Below are positions 1-8,434 of a stretch of 29,240 nt of DNA, piece after piece (the first letter of the stretch is position 1; each line of letters begins with the position of its first letter). This stretch comes from Syntrophomonas sp. (lineage in GTDB: Bacteria; Bacillota; Syntrophomonadia; Syntrophomonadales; Syntrophomonadaceae). The stretch lies in contig PWPP01000011.1 of assembly GCA_003558625.1 (NCBI GenBank), positions 1 to 29,240 of the forward strand, read 5' to 3'. Under the pieces are notes generated by a model, which was not told where the DNA came from, did not search any database, and saw only the letters and a list, made by a program, of their open reading frames with translations. Made by a program: the position numbers and the translations under genes.

Positions 1-486
1 AAAGGCATCTTAAAGGGTTACCCTGATGGGACCTTCAAACCCCACCAAACCATCTCAAGGGCTGAATTTGCCAAAATTTTGGTGCTGGCCCTGGAAGTAT
101 ACACCCCCCGCCCTCCTACGGCTACCTTTACCGATGTTCCCATGAACCATTGGGCTTTTGGAGTAGTAGAGGCTGCCCAAAACTATCTTACCGGGTATCA
201 GAATACCCAAACGGGAGCATTGATCTTTGAACCCACCCTTCCGGCCCTCAGGGAGGATGTAGCCGCCGCCATTGTCCGCGCCCAAGGGCTTGGCAATGCT
301 ACTGGCAATCTGGAACTGCTTAACCCCTTCTCGGACCAGGGGCAAATATCCCCGGCCTTACGCAACCATGTAGCTATCGCCGTAGAAAAAGGATATATGC
401 AGGGTACCAACATTGGTTTCGAACCCCAAAAAGACTTGACCCGAGCCGAGGCCTGTGTGCTGCTGTCCCGCCTAATGCGAAGATAA
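1..486 (+). CDS. S-layer homology (SLH) domain protein, C-terminal part (5' end outside window)
   Basis: The frame is open from base 1 and ends in TAA at 484-486, giving the last 161 residues of a larger protein. It holds the end of one SLH repeat (GYPDGTFKP, then ISRAEFAKIL) and two more complete but divergent repeats: one starting FTDVPMNHWA at about residue 41, one starting NPFSDQGQIS at about residue 107 and ending LTRAEACVLLSRLMRR. SLH repeats normally come in threes and bind secondary cell-wall polymer, holding exported proteins on the cell surface; a C-terminal triplet is the usual arrangement. The function of the missing N-terminal part cannot be known from here. The second repeat has an unusual ALREDVAAAIVRA in place of the common TRAEFA motif. 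A GC-rich hairpin follows 30 bases after the stop. Assignment to the SLH family is firm. Confidence 0.9.
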   Translation, partial: KGILKGYPDGTFKPHQTISRAEFAKILVLALEVYTPRPPTATFTDVPMNHWAFGVVEAAQNYLTGYQNTQTGALIFEPTLPALREDVAAAIVRAQGLGNATGNLELLNPFSDQGQISPALRNHVAIAVEKGYMQGTNIGFEPQKDLTRAEACVLLSRLMRR

Positions 487-516
487 TATCATACATCTTA
501 ATCAAGGCCATAGAGT

Positions 517-543
517 ATTACCCCGGGGATTACCCGGGGTAAT
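517..543 (+). terminator. GC-rich hairpin after the SLH gene, possible terminator
   Basis: An 11-bp perfect stem (517-527 pairs with 533-543, arms ATTACCCCGGG/CCCGGGGTAAT) encloses a 5-base loop. It lies 30 bases after the SLH stop codon. The bases that follow (TTAAATGTA) are not a clean T-tract, so intrinsic termination is likely but not certain. Confidence 0.55.
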
Positions 544-650
544 TTAAATGTAAACTTATACTCCGTCTGATAAATCATGCACTGTTGGTATCCATGATTC
601 CAGTGAATAAAAACGGAATCCTGCGTATACTATGAAAGGAGGCAAGGACT

Positions 651-1256
651 ATGCGGCCCTCCCCCAAAAAGGATTATGGATTATTCCACTGGATCGCGCC
701 CCTATATGGGCTTTTTTATAATATTCAAAAGAAGAATTATAAAAAACATTTTTCCCTTTTACAAAAGGAACAACCCGTTTCCTGTTATAAAACTATTATT
801 GATATAGGCTGTGGAACCGGCGCCCTTTGCTCGGTCCTAAATCAGCAAGGCTTTCTCGTCACCGGCGTAGATGCCTCAAAAAAAATGCTGGACATAGGGG
901 CCGGAAAACTTGAGAATCAGAATATCCGCTTCCTCCAGGGCAATATTTTAGACGGGCTGCCTTTTGCTGATAAAAACTTTGATCTCTCCGTAGCTTCCTA
1001 TGTTGCTCATATTCTACGTGCTAAAGAAAGAAAAATCATGTATGCCGAGATGAGCAGGGTCAGCAGGCACTGGGTTTTCCTATATGATTACAATAATAAT
1101 AGAACCCTGAAAACAGATATAATTGAACATTTAGAAGGGGGAGATTACTTTAACTTTATCCAAAAAGCCCCCACCGAACTAAAAGAACACTTTCGCGATT
1201 TCCGGCGTCTGGATGTAGATAATCAGACCGCATGGTATATCTGCGCTCCTTATTAA
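651..1256 (+). CDS. Class I SAM-dependent methyltransferase
   Basis: This 201-residue protein carries the class I (Rossmann-like) methyltransferase signature. Motif I is IIDIGCGTGALC at residues 49-60, the acidic residue that binds the ribose of S-adenosylmethionine is in VTGVDAS (D74), and a motif-IV-like stretch PFADKNFDLSVASYVAHIL lies at about 104-122. This matches the Methyltransf_11/25 group. The substrate cannot be read from sequence; the C-terminal third (aromatic and acidic, residues 130-201) resembles no family I recognise. The start is set by AAAGGAGG at 635-642, eight bases before ATG. It stands alone: the flanking gaps are 164 and 271 bases. The protein is probably cytoplasmic, with no signal peptide. 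Confidence 0.85.
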   Translation: MRPSPKKDYGLFHWIAPLYGLFYNIQKKNYKKHFSLLQKEQPVSCYKTIIDIGCGTGALCSVLNQQGFLVTGVDASKKMLDIGAGKLENQNIRFLQGNILDGLPFADKNFDLSVASYVAHILRAKERKIMYAEMSRVSRHWVFLYDYNNNRTLKTDIIEHLEGGDYFNFIQKAPTELKEHFRDFRRLDVDNQTAWYICAPY

Positions 1257-1314
1257 GAAACCTTGTTAACATCTATTCTAATCCTCCATTGTTTGGTAAA
1301 AGCTTTTAATCCTG

Positions 1315-1323
1315 TGTTATAAT
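1315..1323 (+). promoter_or_regulatory. Extended -10 promoter candidate upstream of the peptidase gene
   Basis: TGTTATAAT matches the extended -10 pattern (TGn followed by TATAAT at 1318-1323). A weak -35 (TTGGTA, 1293-1298) lies 19 bases upstream, wider than ideal. It would give a leader of about 200 bases before the ATG at 1528. This is a motif match only. Confidence 0.35.
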
Positions 1324-1527
1324 AATTCCACAATCTAAATGCTGCTTTAACGTACCATATCTAGTTTGGAAAATATTTCTATCTCTTGGAACTGAACTAC
1401 TATGTTTATTTATCTGCCCAAACTATGCAAGTAAAAAATAGCAACGTTTATAGGGATAAAATAATAACCTGCTCATATTATTTAACTATGCCTCCAAATA
1501 TATAAAAAAAGGGCCGGGAGAAGGATT

Positions 1528-2307
1528 ATGCTTCAGGAAAGAAAAATAAGTCTCAGTTACAATTTTTTTCAGATATTCACCTCTTCCAACCTTAAAAATT
1601 ATTTGAAAACTTATTTTGCAAGTCTTTATCCTCGATATTCACTGATTGAAGGCCAGCATTTCCTTTATTTTAAAGACCATCAGCACCAGGGGAACCCTGC
1701 CATGTTGGTAGCCCATATGGACACCTACTTTCAAACACCACCCTGGGAATTTTTTTTCCATGGACGGGACCAAACCCTTACTTCACCCCAAGGCCTGGGG
1801 GCCGATGACCGGGCCGGAATAATCGCAATTTTGGAAATCATCAAAAACCGATTGTCTTTCCCAGATATTTTATTCACTGATCTGGAAGAAGTAGGGAGCA
1901 TAGGGGCCCAGGAAGCAGCCGAAAAACTAAAATCAATAGTAAAGGTAAATTTTATTATCCAGCTGGACCGTCAGGGGGAAAATGAAGCTGTATTCTATGA
2001 TTGCGAGAATCAGGTATTTAAAAAACACATCCTTGCTTTTGGCTACAAGGAAGCACCAGGCACCCGAACCGATATATGTGTGCTGTGTCCCAAATGGGAT
2101 GTCGCCGGAGTCAATCTATCTATCGGGTATTATCATCCCCACAGCACCGGTGAATACCTCAATCTAATTCATCTGGAAAAAAACATCTCCCGGATCCAAT
2201 TAATCTTGGACAAGATTCCTGCTAAAGTCTATTCTTACCAACCGTATGATTATATAATATCCTCTTGTTCAGATCTGCCCAGTTGGATGACCACACCCTA
2301 TGAATAA
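1528..2307 (+). CDS. M20/M28-like zinc peptidase or deacylase
   Basis: This 259-residue protein shows the ordered metal-binding pattern of the M20/M28/M42 co-catalytic dizinc hydrolases: AHMDT (H63, D65), GADDRAG (bridging D93), DLEEVGSIGA (catalytic base/ligand E120-E121), QLDR (D147) and a late histidine in YYHPHSTGEY (H203 or H205). The spacing fits an aminopeptidase or amidohydrolase core, but the chain is short (family members usually have 350 or more residues) and seems to lack the inserted dimerisation domain of M20 enzymes. No signal peptide is evident, so it is likely cytoplasmic. The ribosome site GGGAGAAGGAT ends just before the ATG at 1528. The substrate is unknown. It has no operon partner; the gap to the next gene is 68 bases. 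Confidence 0.75.
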   Translation: MLQERKISLSYNFFQIFTSSNLKNYLKTYFASLYPRYSLIEGQHFLYFKDHQHQGNPAMLVAHMDTYFQTPPWEFFFHGRDQTLTSPQGLGADDRAGIIAILEIIKNRLSFPDILFTDLEEVGSIGAQEAAEKLKSIVKVNFIIQLDRQGENEAVFYDCENQVFKKHILAFGYKEAPGTRTDICVLCPKWDVAGVNLSIGYYHPHSTGEYLNLIHLEKNISRIQLILDKIPAKVYSYQPYDYIISSCSDLPSWMTTPYE

Positions 2308-2375
2308 GGGTACAGATCAATTTTTAAGTGTATTGACATGTGTTGTCGTTATAAGTAGATAAGGTATGAAAAAGT

Positions 2376-2705
2376 ATGAAAGAAAACAATACAGCCACCG
2401 AACAACCCAAAGCCGGGATTGGATCTGTGGCCTTAACCCTTGGCCTCATGAGCATGGTGGGGCTCCTATTCTCCCTGGTGTTGGGACTCATAATCGAAGA
2501 CTTCAGTGTTTTACCCCCCTTACGCACCATCATATTGCCTCTTTCTGTAGCCGCTGTAGCCTGCGGTTTATATGCGCGATCTCAAAGCCCGGCCCCGTTG
2601 CAAAAGCAAAAAAAGGCAGCTAATCTGGGTCTGGTTTTGGGTGGCTTCACACTTCTTCTAATCCTTAATATATTTATTCTGGTTGCTCTTTTTTTTATGC
2701 CCTAA
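2376..2705 (+). CDS. Small integral membrane protein, DUF4190-like
   Basis: This 109-residue protein has a short polar N-terminus, a hydrophobic segment at about 14-40, a second at about 51-67, a basic loop (about 68-83, QKQKKAA) and a third segment at about 84-108. The layout of GSVALTLGLMSMVGLL then AANLGLVLGG resembles DUF4190-type small membrane proteins, where two glycine-rich helices flank a linker. Function is unknown. The start is uncertain: ATG at 2376 has only a weak AAGG about 11 bases upstream, and another ATG at 2366 opens a different frame whose product (many His, Arg and Pro) does not look like a real protein. The hydrophobic pattern supports the 2376 frame. Confidence 0.6.
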   Translation: MKENNTATEQPKAGIGSVALTLGLMSMVGLLFSLVLGLIIEDFSVLPPLRTIILPLSVAAVACGLYARSQSPAPLQKQKKAANLGLVLGGFTLLLILNIFILVALFFMP

Positions 2706-3316
2706 TTTTACCAGAAATAACGGCAACACTTCTCGGAATATAACAATCCTGATTTATTACATATCTTGCTTGGACCAGCAATAATATGCCTTTGGTTTTA
2801 TGTCTGGCTGCCTATATGGTTATTAAGCCATTGGGGAATACATTCACGGACTTTTTCCAAACATCTTAAAAATATATCATTCAGACAAAAACTGTCATCT
2901 CCGGTTTTGTAAAATGATTTTAGAATAACCATCATAAGAAGCAACCCCGTTAAGCAGATGTGCAAAACGGCATTTATATCCAATAACCTTTTGACCCTTA
3001 ATAAAACCAGTGCAGGAAAAGCCGGCTTCAACAAGGACGAACAAATGAATGACGGCTGCCTTTATGGTTTGTGCCGGGTAATGGAAAATATCGTTTTTAT
3101 TGTTCTTGAAAATGTAGTTGTTTAAATATGTGGGCCAAATGTTTGTGTTTTTTGCGATAAAAAATTATTTCCAAATGATAAAAAAACCTTACCCTGCAAG
3201 CTATATTTCTTAAAAATCGTATAATATTTCAAAAGAATAAGCGGTGTAAAATAATCAGTTAAACACCCGATCCGTTGGCCTTAACCATAATCTGACCAGA
3301 GGAGGATGATCTAAGC
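2706..3316. other. 611-base AT-rich interval with no confident gene
   Basis: No RNA gene, riboswitch or repeat was recognised. One plus-strand frame is open from 2721 to 3125 apart from a single TAA at 2910-2912; its first part is hydrophobic and tryptophan-rich (ICLWFYVWLPIWLL) and could be a decayed membrane-protein gene, but it has no ATG or ribosome site. A 78-codon minus-strand frame (2798-3034, TTG start) overlaps it and is equally unsupported. A TATAAT at 3220-3225 without a good -35 could serve the gene at 3317. Confidence 0.5.
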
Positions 3317-3697
3317 ATGAATAAATACGGGTTGACTGCCATAGAAGCCATTCAAATCATAGAAGCAGGATATTGCTGCGATCCTAAAGTAGCCTGGGAT
3401 AAGGCTGCGGAAGACCTTTTTGGCAAACACTCTTCCGGAAAGCAGAAGCTCAGTCCCAGGTGCGCTTTCCTGGGATTGTGCGAAGAAGGAATGGTCAGAG
3501 GCATTGCACCCAGTGATTACTGTAATTCGGTTAAAAACAAGGACTATGCTCTTAGAGCAGTAGCGTTACTGAAAAAAGATCCTGCCCTGGCAACCAAAAA
3601 AAATGATCTCTGGCAAAAAGCCGCCGGCCTGAGCAAAGTTCACAACAACCAAATGGATGTGGTGTTGGCCCTGTGGGAACATGGGTTGATAAAGTAA
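3317..3697 (+). CDS. Conserved hypothetical protein (resembles DUF6979)
   Basis: This is a 126-residue soluble protein with no signal peptide or membrane segment. It begins NKYGLTAIEAIQIIEAG and has a central CAFLGLCEEGMVRGI segment (about residues 49-63) with two cysteines, then NKDYALRAVALLKKDP and an alpha-helical C-terminus ending ALWEHGLIK. This pattern reminds me of the small Firmicutes family DUF6979 (YG.TA..A..., GAFLGLCEEG.V.GI); that match is from memory. No function is known to me. The start is supported by GAGGAGG at 3299-3305, 11 bases before ATG. It is flanked by long gaps and appears to be a single-gene unit. Confidence 0.7.
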   Translation: MNKYGLTAIEAIQIIEAGYCCDPKVAWDKAAEDLFGKHSSGKQKLSPRCAFLGLCEEGMVRGIAPSDYCNSVKNKDYALRAVALLKKDPALATKKNDLWQKAAGLSKVHNNQMDVVLALWEHGLIK

Positions 3698-3960
3698 ATA
3701 CCTCAACCATAGCCCATCATATGGCCTTTTAACGGCAGGTAAACTTCAAGCGCAACAATTAGACTGGGGCGTATTTTTAAGGCTCATGTCTGGGTTAGAT
3801 TTTCTCGTTTACCTGTCATAATTAAGCATGTTATGATTATAATAAATATTTTATCTGGGATAGGGGGGATAAAACGCTTTTTGCTCTATATAGCTCTTAA
3901 ACCTACCATTTTACGATGCATAACACCCCAAAATCAAACATGAGAAAGAAGGATGTAGAG

Positions 3961-5601
3961 ATGAAAAAACCAATATTACTCAGTTTGTTGTTATTTGTTT
4001 TTATTTTTACCTGTATGACCCTTCCGGCCATGGCGGCTGATACTCTGACCCTCAACAAAAACCAGGTGAGACCGGGTGAAGAAATCTCGGTAACCATCCC
4101 GGCACTGGAACATTCCGGCGGATGGGTCGGTTTCTTCAAAACCAGTAGTGCCAATAACCAATATATCTCCTACACCTATTTAAACAGTTTAAGCGGCCCC
4201 TATAAAGTGACCGCACCCAAAGAATTGGGCAGCTACAATTTCCGCGTTTTTGGTGACAGCGGTTATGGCAAGCTGCTGGCGACCAGCCAAACGGTGCAGT
4301 TGGTCCAGTATACCCCCCAGATAAATGTTTCCAAAACCAGCTTCAGCCCCCAGGAAAACATGGTGGCAACATACTCCGATGCCCCTATCTATAAAGATGC
4401 CTGGATCGGTCTTTATAAAGTCGGTGCCGCCAATACCTCTTATCTAAAATACGAATACCTGAAAGGCACTTCGGGGTCCTATTCCACTGCAGCACCGCTG
4501 GAAGCGGGGCAATACGAGTTCCGCATCTTCCTCGACGGGGGGTATACCCTGGTAGGGAAGAGCCAGGTGATAACCGTGGGAGAATACCAGCCCTCCATTA
4601 CCCTTTCCACCAGCCAGGTCACCCCTGGTCAAAAGGTTACTGCCAGCTATAGCAATGGTTCGACTGTCAACGGAGCCTGGATCGGCTTCTACCAGAAAGG
4701 CAACGCCAATACCGCCTATATCTCCTATGTATATACCCAGGGAAAAGCCTCCGGCAGCTATGAGATCACCGCCCCCAATACCCCGGGTCAATACGAGTTC
4801 CGTCTTTTCAAAGATAATGGCTATACCATGATCGGCACCAGTCCTCCTCTCACGGTGGGCACAGCCCCGGCTGCACAAACTCCGGCTCCGGCAACGCCTC
4901 CGGCGGCAACCAATTCCGCCCAGACCTTTGATTCTGGGGTGCGCATGGAATGGAAATCAGTCAGCGGACTGGGATACCGCATATTCCGCTCCACCGACCG
5001 TAGCCAGTTAGGCATCTCGGTCACCGATTTTTATATCCAGTCCACCCGCTTTGTCGATGTCAACGTGGAACCCGACACCGAGTACCATTATACCGTAAAA
5101 CCGGTCCTGGGCGAGGCCAATCCCCTGCAGGGCATCGAAGAGCGGTTGGGTGACACTATTGCCGTCTACACCATCCGCACCGGTAGTAACATTACCAAAA
5201 CCGATCAGCAGAAGAGCTTTATTATCCTGCAGCTGGACAACCCGTACATGATCGTAAACGGTGTCAGCCAGGAGATAGACCCCGGCCGCGGCACCACTCC
5301 CATCATCATATCAAGTCGCACCATGGTTCCCATCCGCGCCATCGTGGAAGCGATGGGTGGAACCGTTGGCTGGGAGCCCAATACCAGCAAAATAACCCTG
5401 AGAACCCAGGCCAACCATGTGGAGATGTGGCTCAACCGGCACGAGTTAAAGGCCAACGGTATGGACAAGCGCATGGACGTGGTACCGGTGGCGCTGGGTG
5501 GGCGTACTTTTGTTCCCGTCCGCTTCGCCTCGGAAAATCTCAATGCCAAAGCCGACTGGATAAACTCCACCCGGGAAGTTGTCATCATCTATGTGAACTA
5601 A
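3961..5601 (+). CDS. Secreted triple-repeat protein with C-terminal copper-amine-oxidase-like stalk domain
   Basis: From ATG 3961 the product has 546 residues. The signal peptide is MKKPILLSLLLFVFIF onwards with cleavage probably after AMA-A (about residue 26). Three homologous beta-rich repeats follow (about 28-117, 118-208, 211-300), each with a W(V/I)G(F/L)(F/Y) motif in its first half and a G.Y.FR.F.D.GY motif in its second. Then come a Pro/Ala/Thr linker (301-320), an FN3-like domain (about 325-406) and a C-terminal stalk domain (about 425-546; MIVNG, TMVPIRAIVEAMGG, TFVPVRFASENL), the Cu_amine_oxidN1 family common in exported Clostridia proteins. It is probably extracellular or wall-associated, with a binding role inferred. 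An upstream in-frame ATG exists at 3916, but AGAAGGAT just before 3961 and the signal peptide favour 3961. A terminator follows at 5623. Confidence 0.85.
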   Translation: MKKPILLSLLLFVFIFTCMTLPAMAADTLTLNKNQVRPGEEISVTIPALEHSGGWVGFFKTSSANNQYISYTYLNSLSGPYKVTAPKELGSYNFRVFGDSGYGKLLATSQTVQLVQYTPQINVSKTSFSPQENMVATYSDAPIYKDAWIGLYKVGAANTSYLKYEYLKGTSGSYSTAAPLEAGQYEFRIFLDGGYTLVGKSQVITVGEYQPSITLSTSQVTPGQKVTASYSNGSTVNGAWIGFYQKGNANTAYISYVYTQGKASGSYEITAPNTPGQYEFRLFKDNGYTMIGTSPPLTVGTAPAAQTPAPATPPAATNSAQTFDSGVRMEWKSVSGLGYRIFRSTDRSQLGISVTDFYIQSTRFVDVNVEPDTEYHYTVKPVLGEANPLQGIEERLGDTIAVYTIRTGSNITKTDQQKSFIILQLDNPYMIVNGVSQEIDPGRGTTPIIISSRTMVPIRAIVEAMGGTVGWEPNTSKITLRTQANHVEMWLNRHELKANGMDKRMDVVPVALGGRTFVPVRFASENLNAKADWINSTREVVIIYVN

Positions 5602-5622
5602 GCATCTTTTGCCACCTGAATC

Positions 5623-5664
5623 AAAAAAAAGACCGGTCAAATGCCATTGACGGGTCTTTTTTTT
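5623..5664 (+). terminator. Intrinsic terminator, probably bidirectional
   Basis: The A-rich left arm with GACCGGTCAA (5623-5640) pairs with TTGACGGGTC plus T8 (5647-5664) around a 6-base loop, with one G-G mismatch. The run of A on one side and T on the other lets it act in both directions, between the stalk protein gene and the convergent DUF2284 gene. Confidence 0.85.
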
Positions 5665-5678
5665 ATACTTCCTTGGTA

Positions 5679-5728
5679 GACGGAAAAATAGGCGGCAATT
5701 GTTTCTACGTTGCCGGCATTTTTTCGTC
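5679..5728. terminator. Long imperfect hairpin, second terminator candidate
   Basis: GACGGAAAAAT (5679-5689) pairs with ATTTTTTCGTC (5718-5728), and CGGCAA (5693-5698) with TTGCCG (5710-5715), around an 11-base loop. This gives about 18 base pairs, one of them G-T, with one bulge and one G-G mismatch. T-runs lie in the stem on both strands, so it could back up termination of either convergent gene. Confidence 0.5.
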
Positions 5729-5987
5729 CTCTACTTCCATGGAGCCCGCCATCTATCCTTAACGACAAAAAAATATCCCCTAAGGAAGAGGAAGGGAAAA
5801 CTATCACCCAGGAATAATAATACCGCCATCGGCTGCAGCGGGTTAGCTCTTCGCGGTAGGCTGGGGGGAGGCTAAAGAGTATTCGCTTGCGCAAAAACCG
5901 GATTTTTAAAAGGCTTTGATGAACGTGGAGAAAGTGGGCGGGCAGTTTGATGATTTAGGTAAAATCGGATAGGGGAGAAGAACCGCT

Positions 5988-6524
5988 TTAATCTACCAGC
6001 AGCAGAGCATAGCGGTTCATCGCCTGCCGGTAAGAGGTGAGCACTTCAATAGGGTATCCGATCCGGCGCACGGTGGTAAAAACATCGACACCCAGGGCTT
6101 CCGGATTGGGCCGGGATCGGTCTTTGTGCCGGCAGGTGGTAATATTACCGGTGCATTCCCGGCATTGATAACAGACGGTCATAGGCAGGGCTATGGCTTT
6201 ATAAAAACCGGCCAGAAACACTTCCTTTTCCAGGTTTAACAGGCTTTCATCGGTCTCACTGAGCAAGACCTCGTCTGGTGCATATGTTGCCGTTTGGATC
6301 TCACGGTGCAGCACCACCACCCGGCTGTATTCGGTAAAGAAAGCCCGGCATTCCTCGATAGGAGGCATATTGGGGGGGCATACGGCACTGTGACCGTAGT
6401 TGTGGCACATAAACATACATTTAAAGCGCACCCACTGGCCGATAACGATGTCCCGGCCGGATATCCATCGAAAATCATGAAACCCATGTTTTACAAATAC
6501 TTTTTCCAGATCTCGCTGATCCAT
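5988..6524 (-). CDS. DUF2284 cysteine-rich predicted metal-binding protein
   Basis: This 178-residue protein (from ATG 6524) is rich in cysteine. An N-terminal cluster (FKCMFMCHNYGHSAVCPP) and a central cluster (CYQCRECTGNITTCRHKDRS) are followed by R.NPEALGVDVF and VRRIGYPIEVL. This is the DUF2284 (predicted metal-binding, COG5423-like) pattern; such proteins are thought to bind an iron-sulfur cluster or another metal, but no reaction is established to my knowledge. It is cytoplasmic. Start choice: a TTG at 6533 directly abuts the GGAGG, so the ATG at 6524, nine bases from GGAGG, is the likely start. It is oriented with, and about 110 bases downstream of, the XRE regulator gene, so the two may be cotranscribed. 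Confidence 0.85.
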   Translation of the reverse strand: MDQRDLEKVFVKHGFHDFRWISGRDIVIGQWVRFKCMFMCHNYGHSAVCPPNMPPIEECRAFFTEYSRVVVLHREIQTATYAPDEVLLSETDESLLNLEKEVFLAGFYKAIALPMTVCYQCRECTGNITTCRHKDRSRPNPEALGVDVFTTVRRIGYPIEVLTSYRQAMNRYALLLVD

Positions 6525-6635
6525 AAAAATCAACCTCCATTGGCAGTGTCCCCGAGAAAAAACAAAAAGCGGGGAATAGCGGCAATCGTGAAAGTTAGCT
6601 GGTACATGCTTACCAGCACCGGCGGCAAGCAGGAG

Positions 6636-8171
6636 CTATGGTCTTAAACCGTCGATGATCTTGCTAAGCTGGTTGATGGTATCCTTTTTCTGCCGCTTGC
6701 TCCGGGAGAGCTTCTGGGTCATGATGCGCATGTAGTCCCAGATGGCTGCCGTCATGTTGCTCTCATTGATGGCGAAGGTTACCGCGGGAGAGGTGGTCTT
6801 GGCCACGATGACGCCCACATCTTCCTTGACATAGATTAAAGCCCGGGGAATCTCCTCCCGGTCGGCCAGGTAGACCTGGTAATGCGGATACTTCTGCAGC
6901 AGCCGTATGATGTTTTCCAGGTGGTCACAGTATTCCTGCCGGGTATAATAGGATTCACCCGCTCCTAAAAGCTTGATGATGGTCACACTGAGCCGGTCCC
7001 GGTCTATTTCATCCATGTCCGGGTACTTGACGATCTCGATAAACTCATATCGTTGCAGGTGTTGTTCAAAATTAGCCGCCCGCTGCTGCTGATACGCCAG
7101 CAGCTCTTTTTTAAAAGCACCGGGCCAGCGGGAGATCACTGATTGGACCACCTCGGCCGGCATGGAAAAACTGGACATGGTGTCTGTCAACAGGATGGTG
7201 CGGCCCTCTTCCTGTTCGAATTCGTTCAGGTTCAAAGAAAACTGTTTCAACCCTTCCCGGGTCAAAATGAGCATGAGGGGGCGGCAAAGCTCCAGGTAGT
7301 CATGGAATTCCTGGGCCAGTGCCTCAATGATCTCGGTTCCGGTGACTAAAAAATTTGCGGTACTGTCCGTATTGGAACAGACGGAAGAAGAAAAAACGGC
7401 TGCGGTCTGCGGGGCGATGAAGAGGGTGCGGCGGAAAATCCCGTCCCTGGTCTTGGGATAGTAATAGGGTTCAATAGCGCCGGTCATGTACAAGGGCAGC
7501 CACTCCTCTATAGCGGAGAACATCTCTTCCAGGTTGCGGCTGAGGGAATGGATGATTTTTATCTTATGTCCCTGTCGGATCGCCTGGGCCAGCATGGAGG
7601 TCCATTGTCCCCGGAATACCTGGCAGTCGATAAGCCACGCCAGGTCTTCATCACTGTATAAGAGCATTGTTTGAGGCTGGGGACTCTGCTGCAGCAGCTG
7701 GAGAAAAGAAAGGACCGCCCTGCGCTTGCCATCAATGCCACGAAAAGCAGCGGCTTCAGGAATAGAGGAGAGCAGATGCTGTGAAAAATACGGTTCCGGT
7801 TGCGACAGGTTTTTTTTAAAATGAAACTGTGAAATCCCATCCATAAATTCCTCTACATCCTTTTTACGGTTGGGTGGTGTCTCCAGCAGCCACTGATGGA
7901 TCAACTCGGCCATTTGTTTGCTGTCGGCCGGTATTTCCTGCACGTCTAACTTCATCGCGTCGGCCAGGGCTGCCTGCTGGTGGGGGGCCTGGCAGCGCTG
8001 GGCAAAATAACCGGCAGCCATCTTGATATAATTCTCGTTTTTAGCCGGGTTTCTTTCCCCCCGGCGCAGGCGGCTGATATAAGAGGGATCCAGGGAAACC
8101 TGCTGGGCCAGAACCCGGTTGGTGGTTTCGGTTAGATTCATAATCATATTTAAGCGCTGGTTAAATCTCAT
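6636..8171 (-). CDS. XRE-family HTH regulator with large uncharacterised C-terminal region
   Basis: This 511-residue protein opens with a Cro/C1-type helix-turn-helix at about residues 15-57 (NRVLAQQVSLDPSYISRLRRGERNP). The remaining 450 residues match no effector domain I know. They contain a segment that looks like a response or sensing fold (HKIKIIHSLSRNLEEMFSAIEEWLPLYMTGAIEPYYYP) and a helical C-terminus ending in a basic stretch (SRSKRQKKD). It is unusually large for an XRE repressor, so ligand or partner sensing through the C-terminus is plausible. Start: GTG at 8180 and ATG at 8171 are in frame; GAGGTGG five bases before 8171 favours ATG. It is divergent from the deacetylase gene at 8748 across a 576-base spacer with palindromes that could be its operators. 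Confidence 0.8.
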   Translation of the reverse strand: MRFNQRLNMIMNLTETTNRVLAQQVSLDPSYISRLRRGERNPAKNENYIKMAAGYFAQRCQAPHQQAALADAMKLDVQEIPADSKQMAELIHQWLLETPPNRKKDVEEFMDGISQFHFKKNLSQPEPYFSQHLLSSIPEAAAFRGIDGKRRAVLSFLQLLQQSPQPQTMLLYSDEDLAWLIDCQVFRGQWTSMLAQAIRQGHKIKIIHSLSRNLEEMFSAIEEWLPLYMTGAIEPYYYPKTRDGIFRRTLFIAPQTAAVFSSSVCSNTDSTANFLVTGTEIIEALAQEFHDYLELCRPLMLILTREGLKQFSLNLNEFEQEEGRTILLTDTMSSFSMPAEVVQSVISRWPGAFKKELLAYQQQRAANFEQHLQRYEFIEIVKYPDMDEIDRDRLSVTIIKLLGAGESYYTRQEYCDHLENIIRLLQKYPHYQVYLADREEIPRALIYVKEDVGVIVAKTTSPAVTFAINESNMTAAIWDYMRIMTQKLSRSKRQKKDTINQLSKIIDGLRP

Positions 8172-8300
8172 ATATTCCACCTCACCACCTTTTATATCAT
8201 ATCCAGGCTGATAAAGAAATCCTTTTCCGCAAAGTGCCGTTGATAATAAAAGCGGCCATTTATTTCAGCAATGGTCAGAAAAGGTCAATCTCTTCTATGC

Positions 8301-8317
8301 TATTCCTGCCAGGAATA
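8301..8317. repeat. 17-bp palindrome, candidate operator
   Basis: TATTCCTG-C-CAGGAATA is an 8-bp perfect inverted repeat around one base, about 130 bases upstream of the XRE regulator start. The dyad form and size fit an XRE dimer site; autoregulation is inference. Confidence 0.45.
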
Positions 8318-8434
8318 ATTTAACCTGAACCTATAGAACACCCACCTTGATCACAGGATATTATTGCGAGAATATATTTCCCCCGAACGAAAGCCAAAAC
8401 AGGCATAAAATACTTTTAAATAGGGGTCTATAGT

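Larger units (their letters stand above)
5602..5987. other. 386-base convergent intergenic region
   Basis: It holds the terminator at 5623-5664 and the longer hairpin at 5679-5728. From 5729 to 5987 I see no gene, RNA family or repeat; short ORFs there lack ribosome sites. Confidence 0.6.

Noticed and set aside
2366..2623. 85-codon plus-strand ORF overlapping the small membrane protein gene
   Set aside because: Its product is rich in His, Arg, Pro and Cys with no domain; the other frame encodes a clear three-helix membrane protein.
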